This document shows positions 8,057 through 16,567 of a stretch of DNA of 64,000 bases, piece by piece. A program made the translations under genes and the position numbers. The stretch covers positions 310,001 through 374,000 of the forward strand of contig CAVZAF010000005.1 in assembly GCA_963773315.1 (NCBI GenBank). The letters are read 5' to 3'. The stretch comes from DATKAS01 sp963773315 (GTDB lineage Bacteria; Actinomycetota; Acidimicrobiia; Acidimicrobiales; DATKAS01). The notes beneath the pieces were generated by a model that ran no database searches, was not told the origin of the DNA, and saw nothing but the letters and a program-made list of their open reading frames with translations. How positions within the stretch are numbered: position 1 is the stretch's first letter; every line of letters starts with the position of its first letter.

Positions 8057-9987
8057 GCGACGCCGACGGCAAGACGCCGACCAACGGCAAGCCGGCGACC
8101 GGCGGTCCGGCGAACGGCAAGTCGAAGAACGGCGACGAGAGGATCGCCCCGCCGGCCGGCGAGCGTGTCGGCTTCGGCAGCGGTCGCATGCCCTCGGCGG
8201 GCATCCCGATGGAGAAGTCGCTCAACTTCGGCCCATCGGTCAAGCGGCTTCTGCGCAGGATGGGGCCAGACCGCCGGCTCCTCGGCGTGGTGCTCGTCCT
8301 CGCCCTCATCGGCGTCACCCTCGTCGTGTTCGGGCCGAAGGTCCTCGGCCACGCGACCGACCTGATCGTGTCGGGCCTCTTCGGCGGCGGCGGCATCGAC
8401 TTCGGGAAGCTGCACAAGACGCTGCTGCTCGCCGTCGGGTTGTACGCGGGGTCAGCCGTGCTGGTCTGGCTCCAGGGGTACATCCTCGCCGGCGTCGTGC
8501 AGCGCACCATGTTCCGGCTGCGAGCCGACGTCGAAGACAAGCTCAACGCCCTCCCGCTGAGCTACATCGACCAGCATGCGCGCGGTGACCTGCTGAGCCG
8601 AGTCACGAACGACATCGACAACATCGCACAGAGCCTCCAGCAATCGCTGAGCCAGCTCTTGACCTCGAGCCTCACGATCATCGGGGTCACGATCATGATG
8701 ATCACGATCTCGCCGTTGCTCGCGCTCGTCGCGATCGTCACCATCCCCGTCTCCCTCTTCACCATCAAGCGGATTGCCAAGCTCGCGCAGCCTCGCTTCA
8801 TCGCGCAGTGGCGGCACACCGGCATGTTGAACGCCCAGGTAGAGGAAGCGTTCACGGGTCACGCGATCGTGAAGGCGTTCGGGCGACAACACGAGGTCGA
8901 AGAGCGGTTCAAGACGACCAACGAGGAGCTCTACGACGCCAGCTTCGGCGCGCAGTTCGCCTCGGGCGCGATTCAGCCGGCGATGATGTTCATCGGGAAC
9001 CTCAACTTCGTCGCGATCGCGGTCATCGGCGGGCTGCGCGTCTCGGCCGGAGCGATGACGATCGGCGACATCCAGGCGTTCATCCAGTACTCGCGCCAGT
9101 TCACGCAGCCGATCACACAGGTGGCGTCGATGGCCAACGTGCTCCAGTCGGGCATCGCATCGCTCGAGCGCGTCTTCGAGCTGCTCGACGCGATCGAGCA
9201 GACGCCCGACGCGCTGCCGCCCGCATATGTCTCACAGCCGCGGGGCAGGGTCGAATTCGAACACGTCAACTTCTCCTACGACAAGGACCGCGAGCTCATC
9301 CGCGACCTGTCCCTCGTCGCAGAGCCCGGCAGCACTGTCGCGATCGTCGGGCCGACCGGAGCGGGCAAGACGACGCTCGTCAACCTGATCATGCGCTTCT
9401 ACGAGCTCGATGCAGGCCGCATCACTCTCGACGGTGTCGACATCGCGCAGATGCGCCGCCGCGACCTCCGCGGGGACATCGGCATGGTGCTGCAGGACAC
9501 GTGGCTCTTCGGAGGCACGATCCGAGACAACATCGCCTACGGCAACCCGAACGCCACCGAGGAGCAGGTCATCGAGGCCGCCAAAGCCGCGTACGTCGAC
9601 CGCTTCGTGCACATGCTCCCGCAGGGCTACGACTCGGTCGTCGACGACGAGGGGGGCAGCATCAGCGCCGGCGAGAAGCAGCTCATCACGATCGCCCGCG
9701 CGTTCCTCGCCGACCCGGCGATCCTCATCCTCGACGAGGCGACAAGCTCGGTCGACACCCGCACCGAGGTGCTGATCCAGAAGGCGATGTCCGCGCTGCG
9801 CTCGTCGCGCACGAGCTTCGTCATCGCCCACCGTCTCTCCACGATCCGCGACGCTGACACGATCCTGGTCATGGACGCCGGGCAGATCGTCGAGCAGGGC
9901 AACCATGCCGAGCTGCTCGCCGCGGGCGGCGCGTACGCCAACCTGTACAACGCGCAGTTCGCCGGCGCCACGGTCGACCTCGTTTAG
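8053..9987 (+). CDS. ABC exporter half-transporter, catalytic-site subunit (permease-ATPase)
   Basis: Partner of the preceding gene, 644 residues. A polar Gly/Asn/Lys-rich N-terminal extension of about 75 residues precedes six transmembrane helices and the ATPase domain. Walker A is GPTGAGKTTL, Walker B ends in LILDEATSSVD with the catalytic Glu, and the switch His is present (IAHRLSTI). The signature is altered to ISAGEKQ. Because each ATP site combines Walker motifs of one subunit with the signature of the other, this subunit's Walker motifs pair with the intact VSGGQ of its partner, giving one working and one degenerate site. Resembles mycobacterial Rv1272c-type exporters; drug or lipid export is inferred. 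Confidence 0.93.
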   Translation: MSDADGKTPTNGKPATGGPANGKSKNGDERIAPPAGERVGFGSGRMPSAGIPMEKSLNFGPSVKRLLRRMGPDRRLLGVVLVLALIGVTLVVFGPKVLGHATDLIVSGLFGGGGIDFGKLHKTLLLAVGLYAGSAVLVWLQGYILAGVVQRTMFRLRADVEDKLNALPLSYIDQHARGDLLSRVTNDIDNIAQSLQQSLSQLLTSSLTIIGVTIMMITISPLLALVAIVTIPVSLFTIKRIAKLAQPRFIAQWRHTGMLNAQVEEAFTGHAIVKAFGRQHEVEERFKTTNEELYDASFGAQFASGAIQPAMMFIGNLNFVAIAVIGGLRVSAGAMTIGDIQAFIQYSRQFTQPITQVASMANVLQSGIASLERVFELLDAIEQTPDALPPAYVSQPRGRVEFEHVNFSYDKDRELIRDLSLVAEPGSTVAIVGPTGAGKTTLVNLIMRFYELDAGRITLDGVDIAQMRRRDLRGDIGMVLQDTWLFGGTIRDNIAYGNPNATEEQVIEAAKAAYVDRFVHMLPQGYDSVVDDEGGSISAGEKQLITIARAFLADPAILILDEATSSVDTRTEVLIQKAMSALRSSRTSFVIAHRLSTIRDADTILVMDAGQIVEQGNHAELLAAGGAYANLYNAQFAGATVDLV

Positions 9988-10018
9988 TCCGAGACGCGGT
10001 CTAGTCCGAGACGCGATC
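9985..10018. repeat. Two tandem 17-bp copies spanning a stop codon
   Basis: TAGTCCGAGACGCG(G/A)TC occurs twice head to tail with one mismatch, beginning at the TAG stop of the exporter gene and ending at the stop of the convergent GNAT gene. The duplication therefore makes up the whole spacer between the two stops. The same 17-bp period recurs at two other gene boundaries in the window. Confidence 0.75.
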
Positions 10019-10536
10019 TAGAGCGGCTTGCGCAGCTTCACGAACCCGAAGTCGGTGCGCAGCGCGCCCGTGTGCTCGTCGAACGGGAACGGCTCGCGCT
10101 CGCCGGTGATGACGTAGCCGCGCCGCTCGTACCACGCGAGCAGCTCCTCGCGAACGTCGATCACCACAGCGGTCATCGCCTCGACCTCCCACAGGTCGCG
10201 CACCGACTGCTCGGCTCGGTCCAGCAGTGCTCGTCCGAGCCCCCCGTTCTGTAGCCGAGGGTTCACCGAGAACATGCCGAAGTAGCCGTCGTCGCCGTGC
10301 TTCTCGATCAGCACGCAGCCCACGAGGTCGCCATCGTCCTCGGCGAGAAGGAAGCGCGCGTCGGGCTGTTCGTACAGCTCGGTGACCTCCTCGATGCTCG
10401 TGCGCTCACCCGCGAGCAGGTGCGCCTCGCTCGACCAGCCCTTCGCCGACTCGGGGCCGCGGTACGCGAGCTCGATGAGCGCCCTGATGGCAGGGATGTC
10501 GTCGGTGGTCGCGTAGCGGTAGGTCGGCTCGGTCAT
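10018..10536 (-). CDS. GNAT family N-acetyltransferase
   Basis: Cytoplasmic acyltransferase of 172 residues using acetyl-CoA. The N-terminal strand-helix YRYATTDDIPAIRALIELAY, the beta-strands around FLLAEDDGDLVGCVLIE and FGMFSVNPRLQNGGLGRALL (containing the pyrophosphate-binding Q/RxxGxG/A-type loop), and the C-terminal LLAWYERRGYVITGE segment are diagnostic of GNAT. The ATG giving MTEPTYRY was chosen over an upstream extension that has no GNAT similarity and would run into the divergent neighbour. The substrate is unknown. Confidence 0.85.
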   Translation of the reverse strand: MTEPTYRYATTDDIPAIRALIELAYRGPESAKGWSSEAHLLAGERTSIEEVTELYEQPDARFLLAEDDGDLVGCVLIEKHGDDGYFGMFSVNPRLQNGGLGRALLDRAEQSVRDLWEVEAMTAVVIDVREELLAWYERRGYVITGEREPFPFDEHTGALRTDFGFVKLRKPL

Positions 10537-10565
10537 GGCGCACCATGGTCGCGTATGGTCGGGCC

Positions 10566-10982
10566 GTGGCCGACACCGAGACGCGACCAGAGAGCAAGAA
10601 CGAACAGCTCGTCCGCCAGTTCTTCGACACGCTGAGCACGGGCGACCTCGAGGCATTGCGGGCCCTGATCCACCCGAAGGGCAGCTGGGAGGTCATGGGC
10701 GCGACGATCCCGGGCGCGGGACTGACGAGTGGCCGCGACGCGGTGATCGACGAGTTCCTCGCACCAGTGCGGGGGATGTTCGAGCCCGGCGACCCGAAGG
10801 TCACCATCAAGCGGATGGTGTCGAACGGCGACACGGTCGCGGCCGAGACCGAGGCGATCGGCATGCTGAGCAACGGCAACCGGTACCACAACCGCTACTG
10901 CTGGATGATCGATGTCAAGGACGGGCAGGTGTGCCATCTGAAGGAGTACATGGACACCGCCTACATCATGAGCGTCGTCTGA
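10566..10982 (+). CDS. SnoaL-like/NTF2-fold protein (ketosteroid isomerase-related)
   Basis: Small alpha+beta-cone protein of about 138 residues. The helix NEQLVRQFFDTLSTGDLEAL, the strand SWEVMGATIPGAG, and the closing pattern YCWMIDVKDGQVCHLKEYMDT are typical of the SnoaL/limonene-epoxide-hydrolase-like superfamily. GTG was preferred as the start because family members begin just before the first helix; an ATG seven codons upstream (10545) is possible. It overlaps the 3' end of the convergent MpaB-like gene by 17 bp. Members can be isomerases, hydrolases or ligand-binding proteins; no specific role can be assigned. Confidence 0.8.
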   Translation: MADTETRPESKNEQLVRQFFDTLSTGDLEALRALIHPKGSWEVMGATIPGAGLTSGRDAVIDEFLAPVRGMFEPGDPKVTIKRMVSNGDTVAAETEAIGMLSNGNRYHNRYCWMIDVKDGQVCHLKEYMDTAYIMSVV

Positions 10983-12144
10983 GCTTGTTGACCGCGGTGC
11001 GCACAGGGCCAGGTGCGAACGAGTCGGCGAGGTGATCGGGGATCGTGAAGCTGGGCCTGTCACCGTGACGCTCGTGATCGACGAACCCCGACAACGTCCG
11101 GCGTGAGACCGTCGCCACAACCCGCCGCACGACCTTGTCGTGCACGACCAGCCACGACGACCGGCTGCTGAGGTCGCGCATGCTGCCAACGAGGTGACGA
11201 GTCCAGTCCGCGCGCGGCATCTCCAACAGGTCCGCGGTCTCGTCACCGATGAACAGTCGCGACGTCGAGGCCGCGACGCCCCTCAGCGGCTTGATGACGA
11301 TGAACGACCCCACCAGATCGATCAGCGCGCCCGTCATCTTCGTACCCGCGTCGCTCGGCTTCTGGTTGCGCTTGATGATCAGCGCCTCGATCTCGTCCAT
11401 CTCGGCGCGCTCGAGGGGCAGGAGATCAGGTGCGATCCCGAGGAGCCAACCCACGACGTTCCACAAGTGGCAGTAGTCGCTCGCGGCGCTGGCGTCGTAG
11501 TCGATCCGCAGGCGATCGAGCACATGCAGGAGCGATGAGCTGTACGAGATCATCGCCCCGAGCAGGTGCTCCTGATTGATCGGCTCGCCCCAGCTCTCGT
11601 CCCAACGAGGCCAGACCGACGCATCAGACGTGCGCACGACGCGAGGGTCCGTGCGGATCAGATGCCGCACGCCCGCGTGCATGAGCCGAACCAGCCGTGC
11701 GGTCTCGTATCCCGGCCGACCGGGCTCGAGCGCGCCCGGCGCTGTGACATCGAGCACGAACTGGGCCGACTCGAGGATCCGACGCTTGGCGTCGGTCTCG
11801 AGCTGGGCGGTGAGCGCGAGCACCTGCACCCCGTCGTGCGCGGCATAGGCCAGCGGAAGTGACGAAAGGAACAGCCCGAGCCCGAGCTCGAGCCCCCACT
11901 CCGCGAAGAACGCACTGCCGCGTGACAAACGACCGCGATCGGCCCAATCCGGCAGGGCCGGGTGCTCCTTCAACCACGCCGCGACGTGGGGATCCTGCAT
12001 GTCAGTGCCCATGTACCGCCCGGCGAGCACGCCGGTGAAGAAGTCCGTCGGCGGTCGGTCGAGGTAGTGCTCGGCGATGCGATCTGCTTCGGGATCGGTG
12101 CGGTCCCGTAGGCCCTCGAGGGTCGCGAGGTCGACTGGTGACAC
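10966..12144 (-). CDS. MpaB/Lcp-family oxygenase (DUF2236)
   Basis: Protein of 392 residues of the family that includes fungal MpaB and the heme-b rubber oxygenase Lcp. Recognisable segments are DFFTGVLAGRYMG, the helical stretch RLVRLMHAGVRHLI containing the conserved Arg and His region, QEHLLGAMISYSSSLLHVL and DYCHLWNVVGWLLGI with a further conserved His. No signal peptide is visible, so it is probably cytoplasmic. Many actinobacteria have several paralogues without known substrates. It is divergent from the cyclase/ATPase gene with a 95-bp spacer. Rubber cleavage should not be assumed. Confidence 0.85.
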   Translation of the reverse strand: MSPVDLATLEGLRDRTDPEADRIAEHYLDRPPTDFFTGVLAGRYMGTDMQDPHVAAWLKEHPALPDWADRGRLSRGSAFFAEWGLELGLGLFLSSLPLAYAAHDGVQVLALTAQLETDAKRRILESAQFVLDVTAPGALEPGRPGYETARLVRLMHAGVRHLIRTDPRVVRTSDASVWPRWDESWGEPINQEHLLGAMISYSSSLLHVLDRLRIDYDASAASDYCHLWNVVGWLLGIAPDLLPLERAEMDEIEALIIKRNQKPSDAGTKMTGALIDLVGSFIVIKPLRGVAASTSRLFIGDETADLLEMPRADWTRHLVGSMRDLSSRSSWLVVHDKVVRRVVATVSRRTLSGFVDHERHGDRPSFTIPDHLADSFAPGPVRTAVNKLRRRS

Positions 12145-12239
12145 GAGATCTCCGTTCGTCGATCGAGCCGCGATCGTAGGTCCAGTACCTTTCGTCGATC
12201 ACCACTGAGCCAGCCGACGGGCGCCCCCTACCGAGCGGT

Positions 12240-15200
12240 GTGTTGAGCTTCCTGCTCACCGACGTGGTCGATTCGACCGCGCTCTGGGAGCGCGCGCCGG
12301 TGCCCATGGACGCTGCGCTCGCCCGCCACGACGCACTCATCGCGTCTGCGGTCGAGGCTCACGGCGGGGTGCTCCTCAAGCACAAGGGAGAAGGAGACAG
12401 CACGTTCTCCGTGTTCGCCAGCGCGATCGCGGCGGCCGCCGCGGCCACCGAGGCACAACGCCTGCTCGCCGCAGAGCAGTGGCACGACGCGACGCCGATC
12501 GCGGTGCGTATGGGCATCCACACCGGTGAGGCCTTCCAGCGCGGCCGGGACTACTACGGGCAGACGGTGAACCGTGCTGCGCGCGTGCGTGCGCTCGCGC
12601 ACGGTAGGCAAGTGCTGCTCAGCGCGGCGGCGGCGGCGCTGGTCGAGACGGAGCTGCCCGACGGAACCGAGCTGCAGTTCCTCCGCAGCGAGCTGCTTCG
12701 AGGCACCGAGAAGGTCGAGGCGATCCACGAGCTCGTCGACCACCACCGGCCCCGGCTGGCGACGAGGGCAACGGGCGACATGCCACCGGCGGCGCCGTCG
12801 CTCCCTGTCCCGTTGGCGTCCTCGCTCCCCAGTGTGTTCGTCGGCCGCCGCGACCTCACCGAGACAATCCACGCCGCGCGCGACCGCGCTGCCCGCGGCT
12901 CGGTCGAGACCGTGCTCCTCGGAGGCGAGCCCGGCACGGGCAAGACGAGCATCGCGTCGGCGGTCGCCCGCGTCGCGCACGGCCACGACTGGACAGTGCT
13001 CTTCGGGTCGTGTGACGAGCTCGTCACCACTCCGTACGAACCGTTCCGAGAGGCGATCGGTCAGTACGTCAGCTGCGCGCCGATGTCTGTGCTGGCCGAC
13101 CACATCGCGAGGCATGGCGGTGAGATCGGGCGCCTGACGCCGAACCTGTCCGCGCGAGTGGGCGGGCTGCCTCTCACCGAAGCCGAGGACCCGGAGACGA
13201 GCCGACGCCTGCTCTTCGAAGCCGTCGCCGACCTCGTGCGCCGCGCGGCGGCCGACCGACCGGTCCTGTTCGTCCTCGACGACATCCAATGGGCGGACCG
13301 CAACACGCTGCTGCTGATCCACCGACTCGCGAGCGGACGCGATGCCGCACGCCTCGTCCTCCTCGGCACCTATCGCTCGACCGAGGCCGACGTTCCCGAC
13401 TTCGCATCCGTGCTGAGTCAGCTCCGTGGGCTTCCGTCAGTCGCCGACCTGCAGGTCGTGGGTCTCGACCACGCCGCGCTCGTCGACCTCCTCGAAGCTG
13501 GTGCGGGCCACTCGCTCGGCGAGGAGGGGCAGGACGTCGCGTCGTACCTTCTCGACGAGACCGACGGCAACGCGCTGTTCGCTGTGGAGCTCGTGCGTCA
13601 CCTCGTCGAGACCGATGTGCTCGCCCCCGATGCCGCAGGCCGATGGCACGCCCAGGCCGACCTCTCACGCATCGAGGTGCCGCGCAGTGTGAGGGCTGTG
13701 CTGCGCACCCGAGTCGGACGGCTCGATCCCGATGCGCAGCGTGCGCTCTCCGTCGCGTCGGTCGCTGGTCGAGAGTTCGACCCGGCGGTGATCGCGGCCG
13801 TGCTCGAGCTCGACGAGCTCGCCGTGCTCGACCAGATCGAAGCCGCGGTGCGCGCGTCTTTGGTCCGCGAGATCAGGGTCGGGCACTTCCAGTTCGCTCA
13901 TGCACTGGTGCAACAGGCGCTCTACGACGACCTCGGCGCGACCCGTCGCTCGCTCCACCACCGCCAGCTCGCGATCGCGCTCGAGAAGCAGCCGGGCCAC
14001 GTCCCGGCGGCCGTCCTGGCGACGCACTGGGCGGCCACGGGACGCGACCACCGCGACCGCCTCGCCGAGTGGGCACGGCGCGCCGGGGATGAGGCCACGA
14101 CCGCGCTCTCGCCCGAGGAAGCGATCCGCTGGTACACCACCGCGCTCGACGCGATCGACGCGAACGACCCGCGCGCGTCGACGTCCTCATCGCGCTCGGT
14201 GGCGCGCAACGTTGGGCCGACGCCGACGCGTTCCGGCAGACCCTCCTCGACGCGGCCGCACTCGCCGAGCGGATGGGCGACGACGACGGGCTCGTGCGCG
14301 CTGCGCTCAGGAACAACCGTGGGGCGCGAGCCGTGCCGGCTCGGTCGACACCGAGCGCGTAGCCGTGCTCGAGCGCGCTCTCGAGGTCGTCGGACCGGAC
14401 GACAGCCCCGACCGAGCCCGCTTGCTGGCGACGCTGGCGATCGAGCTCTCACAGGGCGCGGAATGGGAGCGTCGCCTGGCGGTCGCCGACGAAGCGGTCG
14501 CTTGTGCCCGTCGACTCGGCGACGAGGTCACCCTGCTCCGTGTGCTGCTCCACACGACCGAGGCGACTCGACTCCCCCCGACGCTCGAGCAGCGGATCGT
14601 CGACACCGAGGAGATGTTCGACATCGCGAAGCGGCTCGGCGACCCCGTGCTGCTCGGCATCGCCGCGCTCCGGGAGGTGCGGGTGATGATCGAGGCGGCC
14701 GACTTCGACCAGGTCGACGAGGCGATGTCGGTGCTCGAGGACGTCGCCCACCTCGACCAATACCTCCGCCTCAGCAAACCGAGCGTCCTCGCCGTGCTCG
14801 CGCACGTCGCGGGCGACTTCGCGCTGGCCCGCGCGCTGGCGGAAGAAGCGCTCGTCGTGGGCGGCAGCGAGGGCGACGCGCTTGCCGTCTACGCGGCCAC
14901 GACGGGACAGGTGCTTTGGGACATGGGCGCCTTGGCGTCGATGACGCCCGCACTGGAACAGACGAGCCAAGCCCATCCCGGAGTGACCGGCTTCCGCGGC
15001 CTGCTCGGCTGCGCGTACTTCGACGCGGGACGCCTCGACGACGCGCGCGCCATCCTGGACCACGAGGTCGAGACGCGGTTCAGCGAGCACCCGTTCAACC
15101 CGCTGTGGCTCATCACGATCTCCGAGTTCGCGTCGTTGTGCATCGCACTCGGCGCGGTCGACGCGGCGCCGATGCTCTGCGAGATACTCGAGCCGTGGCG

Positions 15201-15531
15201 CGGCCGGGCGAACTCGAGTGTGGTGTCGATCAACGGGCTCGTCACCGAATCGCTCGCGGGCTTGGCACTCACGGCCGGCGACCTCGATCGAGCCGAGCGC
15301 GACGCAAGCGAGGCGCTCGAACAGGCGGTGCGGGTCGGCGCCCGGGTGTCGGCGACGCGCACACGCCTGGTGCAGGCGCGCGTCCTCGCGGCGCGCGGCG
15401 ATCGTGTCGGTGCGCTTCGAGAAGCACGATTGGTCGAGGCCGAAGCGGCGGCGATAGGCATGGCCGCGGTCGCGCGCCTGGCCGCCGAGCTCGTCGCAAG
15501 CCTCGAATCGGGGTCGGTGCCCTCGACGTGA
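12240..15531 (+). CDS. Class III adenylate/guanylate cyclase-AAA ATPase-TPR signalling protein (two frameshifts)
   Basis: Large regulator. Residues 1-170 are a cyclase homology domain with metal Asp8 (FLLTDVVDST), Lys49 and Asp53 in HKGEGDSTF, and Asn111/Arg115 in QTVNRAARV, so it looks catalytically competent. Residues about 200-480 form an AAA/STAND-type ATPase with Walker A GGEPGTGKTS and Walker B VLFVLDDIQWAD. The rest is helical TPR-like repeat. The frame breaks near 14174 and again near 14335; both fit loss of one base, and the missing protein segment (VDVLIALGGAQRWADADAF) is readable in the third frame. The GTG start is the first available, although LPSG-like similarity continues just upstream. 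It is first in a co-directional run ending with the peroxidase fusion. Confidence 0.82.
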
Positions 15532-16082
15532 GCGACCACGACGGGCAAGCGACCGCCGTCTCGATCATCGCCAGGCTGCGATCGTGGGGCGCGCCTTGGT
15601 ACGCGGCGCTGTTCTTCGGCGCGCGGCACGTCGGTCGCATCACGGCTCCGATGCGCTCGCAGGAGTTCATCCATTTCTGCCACTGGATGGTGCTGTCGTC
15701 GATCCCCGGCAAGGACGGCGCATCGAAGCGGCTCCCACGCCCGATCCTCTGGTTCGAGAGCAACTACGACGGCGAGGTGGTGCGCTACATGGACACGTTC
15801 GCTCGAGTCATCCCGTGGCGGATGCGCGCCGCGTGGACGCCGACCGAGGGCTTCCCCGACGTGTTCCCGCCCGCGCCGTTCCATCAGTGGACGACGGACA
15901 ACGCCTATGAGACGACGCACTACTGGTCGGCGTATCCGGAGGCGACGACCCGCGACGTCGGCCGCGCGCTGCGGGTGCACAAGGCATTCGGCGCACTGCC
16001 CACGCCCGATCGGGCGATCACGCCAGACGAGTTCGCGCGCGAGTGGGCGGGCTTCCTCGCCGGCGTGCAGGGTGACCTGTGA
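15528..16082 (+). CDS. Conserved-looking hypothetical protein in the peroxidase operon
   Basis: Protein of 184 residues, not recognised. GTG overlaps the stop of the cyclase/ATPase gene (GTGA), which indicates translational coupling. It contains no signal peptide or membrane helix. It is rich in aromatic residues: APWYAALFFGARHVG, FIHFCHWMVL, LWFESNYDGEVVRYMDTF and YETTHYWSAYPEATTRDVG. The many His, Trp and Tyr residues would suit a heme- or radical-associated partner, but this is speculation. Its position directly before a second unknown gene and the DyP-catalase-like fusion, all with 1-4-bp overlaps, suggests that it acts with them. Confidence 0.72.
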   Translation: MSDHDGQATAVSIIARLRSWGAPWYAALFFGARHVGRITAPMRSQEFIHFCHWMVLSSIPGKDGASKRLPRPILWFESNYDGEVVRYMDTFARVIPWRMRAAWTPTEGFPDVFPPAPFHQWTTDNAYETTHYWSAYPEATTRDVGRALRVHKAFGALPTPDRAITPDEFAREWAGFLAGVQGDL

Positions 16083-16567
16083 TGGTGACCCAGCTCAGCA
16101 TCCTCACCGCAGTGCTCGAGGGCCACGCCGATGCCCTCCGGTCGACGATCGAGGCGATACCGCTCCGTGACGAAAGTCCGTTCGCGTCCGTGGCCGGCAC
16201 GCACAACGGGCGCTGGGTGGTGGTGACGCCGAAGCCGATCGCTCCCGACACGGTGCTCATGTGCTCCGCCACGATCGACCGTCCGGCCGCCGAGTGGCTC
16301 GTCGACTTCGTGCGCGCGCTCGGTCCGACGGCCGATGCGATCTGGTCCCACTGCGCGGGCTGGCCCACGGAAGCCGACCGCCAGATCGACTGGCTTTCGG
16401 CCCATCGCGTCCACTCTGCCCTGTCGTTCGCGACCTGGGACGTGCCCGCCGCCGAGATCGTCACCGCGCTCGCGACTCGTGCACGCGTCGAGCGACTCGT
16501 GCTGCGCGCTCAGGGCCTCGACGCCCCCGCGCTTCTCGACGCGTATCGCGAGGAGCTCGTCCGATGA
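16079..16567 (+). CDS. Hypothetical protein, possible ferredoxin-like (ABM/DyP-associated) domain
   Basis: Protein of about 162 residues, function not known. GTG at 16079 overlaps the upstream stop; ATG at 16082 is the alternative. The N-terminal pattern (LSILTAVLEGHADALRSTIE, then SPFASVAGTHNGRWVVV) reads like the duplicated ferredoxin-like halves seen in Dyp-type peroxidases and in proteins encoded next to them, which often share a THxARWVV-like strand. A second part has ATWDVPAAEIVTALATRARV. Its stop overlaps the start of the peroxidase gene (ATGA). A role as an accessory or loading protein for the peroxidase is inferred from context only. Confidence 0.68.
   Translation: MMVTQLSILTAVLEGHADALRSTIEAIPLRDESPFASVAGTHNGRWVVVTPKPIAPDTVLMCSATIDRPAAEWLVDFVRALGPTADAIWSHCAGWPTEADRQIDWLSAHRVHSALSFATWDVPAAEIVTALATRARVERLVLRAQGLDAPALLDAYREELVR

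Noticed and set aside
10966..12144. Calling this a latex-clearing protein (Lcp)
   Set aside because: Only the broad MpaB/DUF2236 pattern is visible; no export signal is present and the substrate-specific residues cannot be confirmed.
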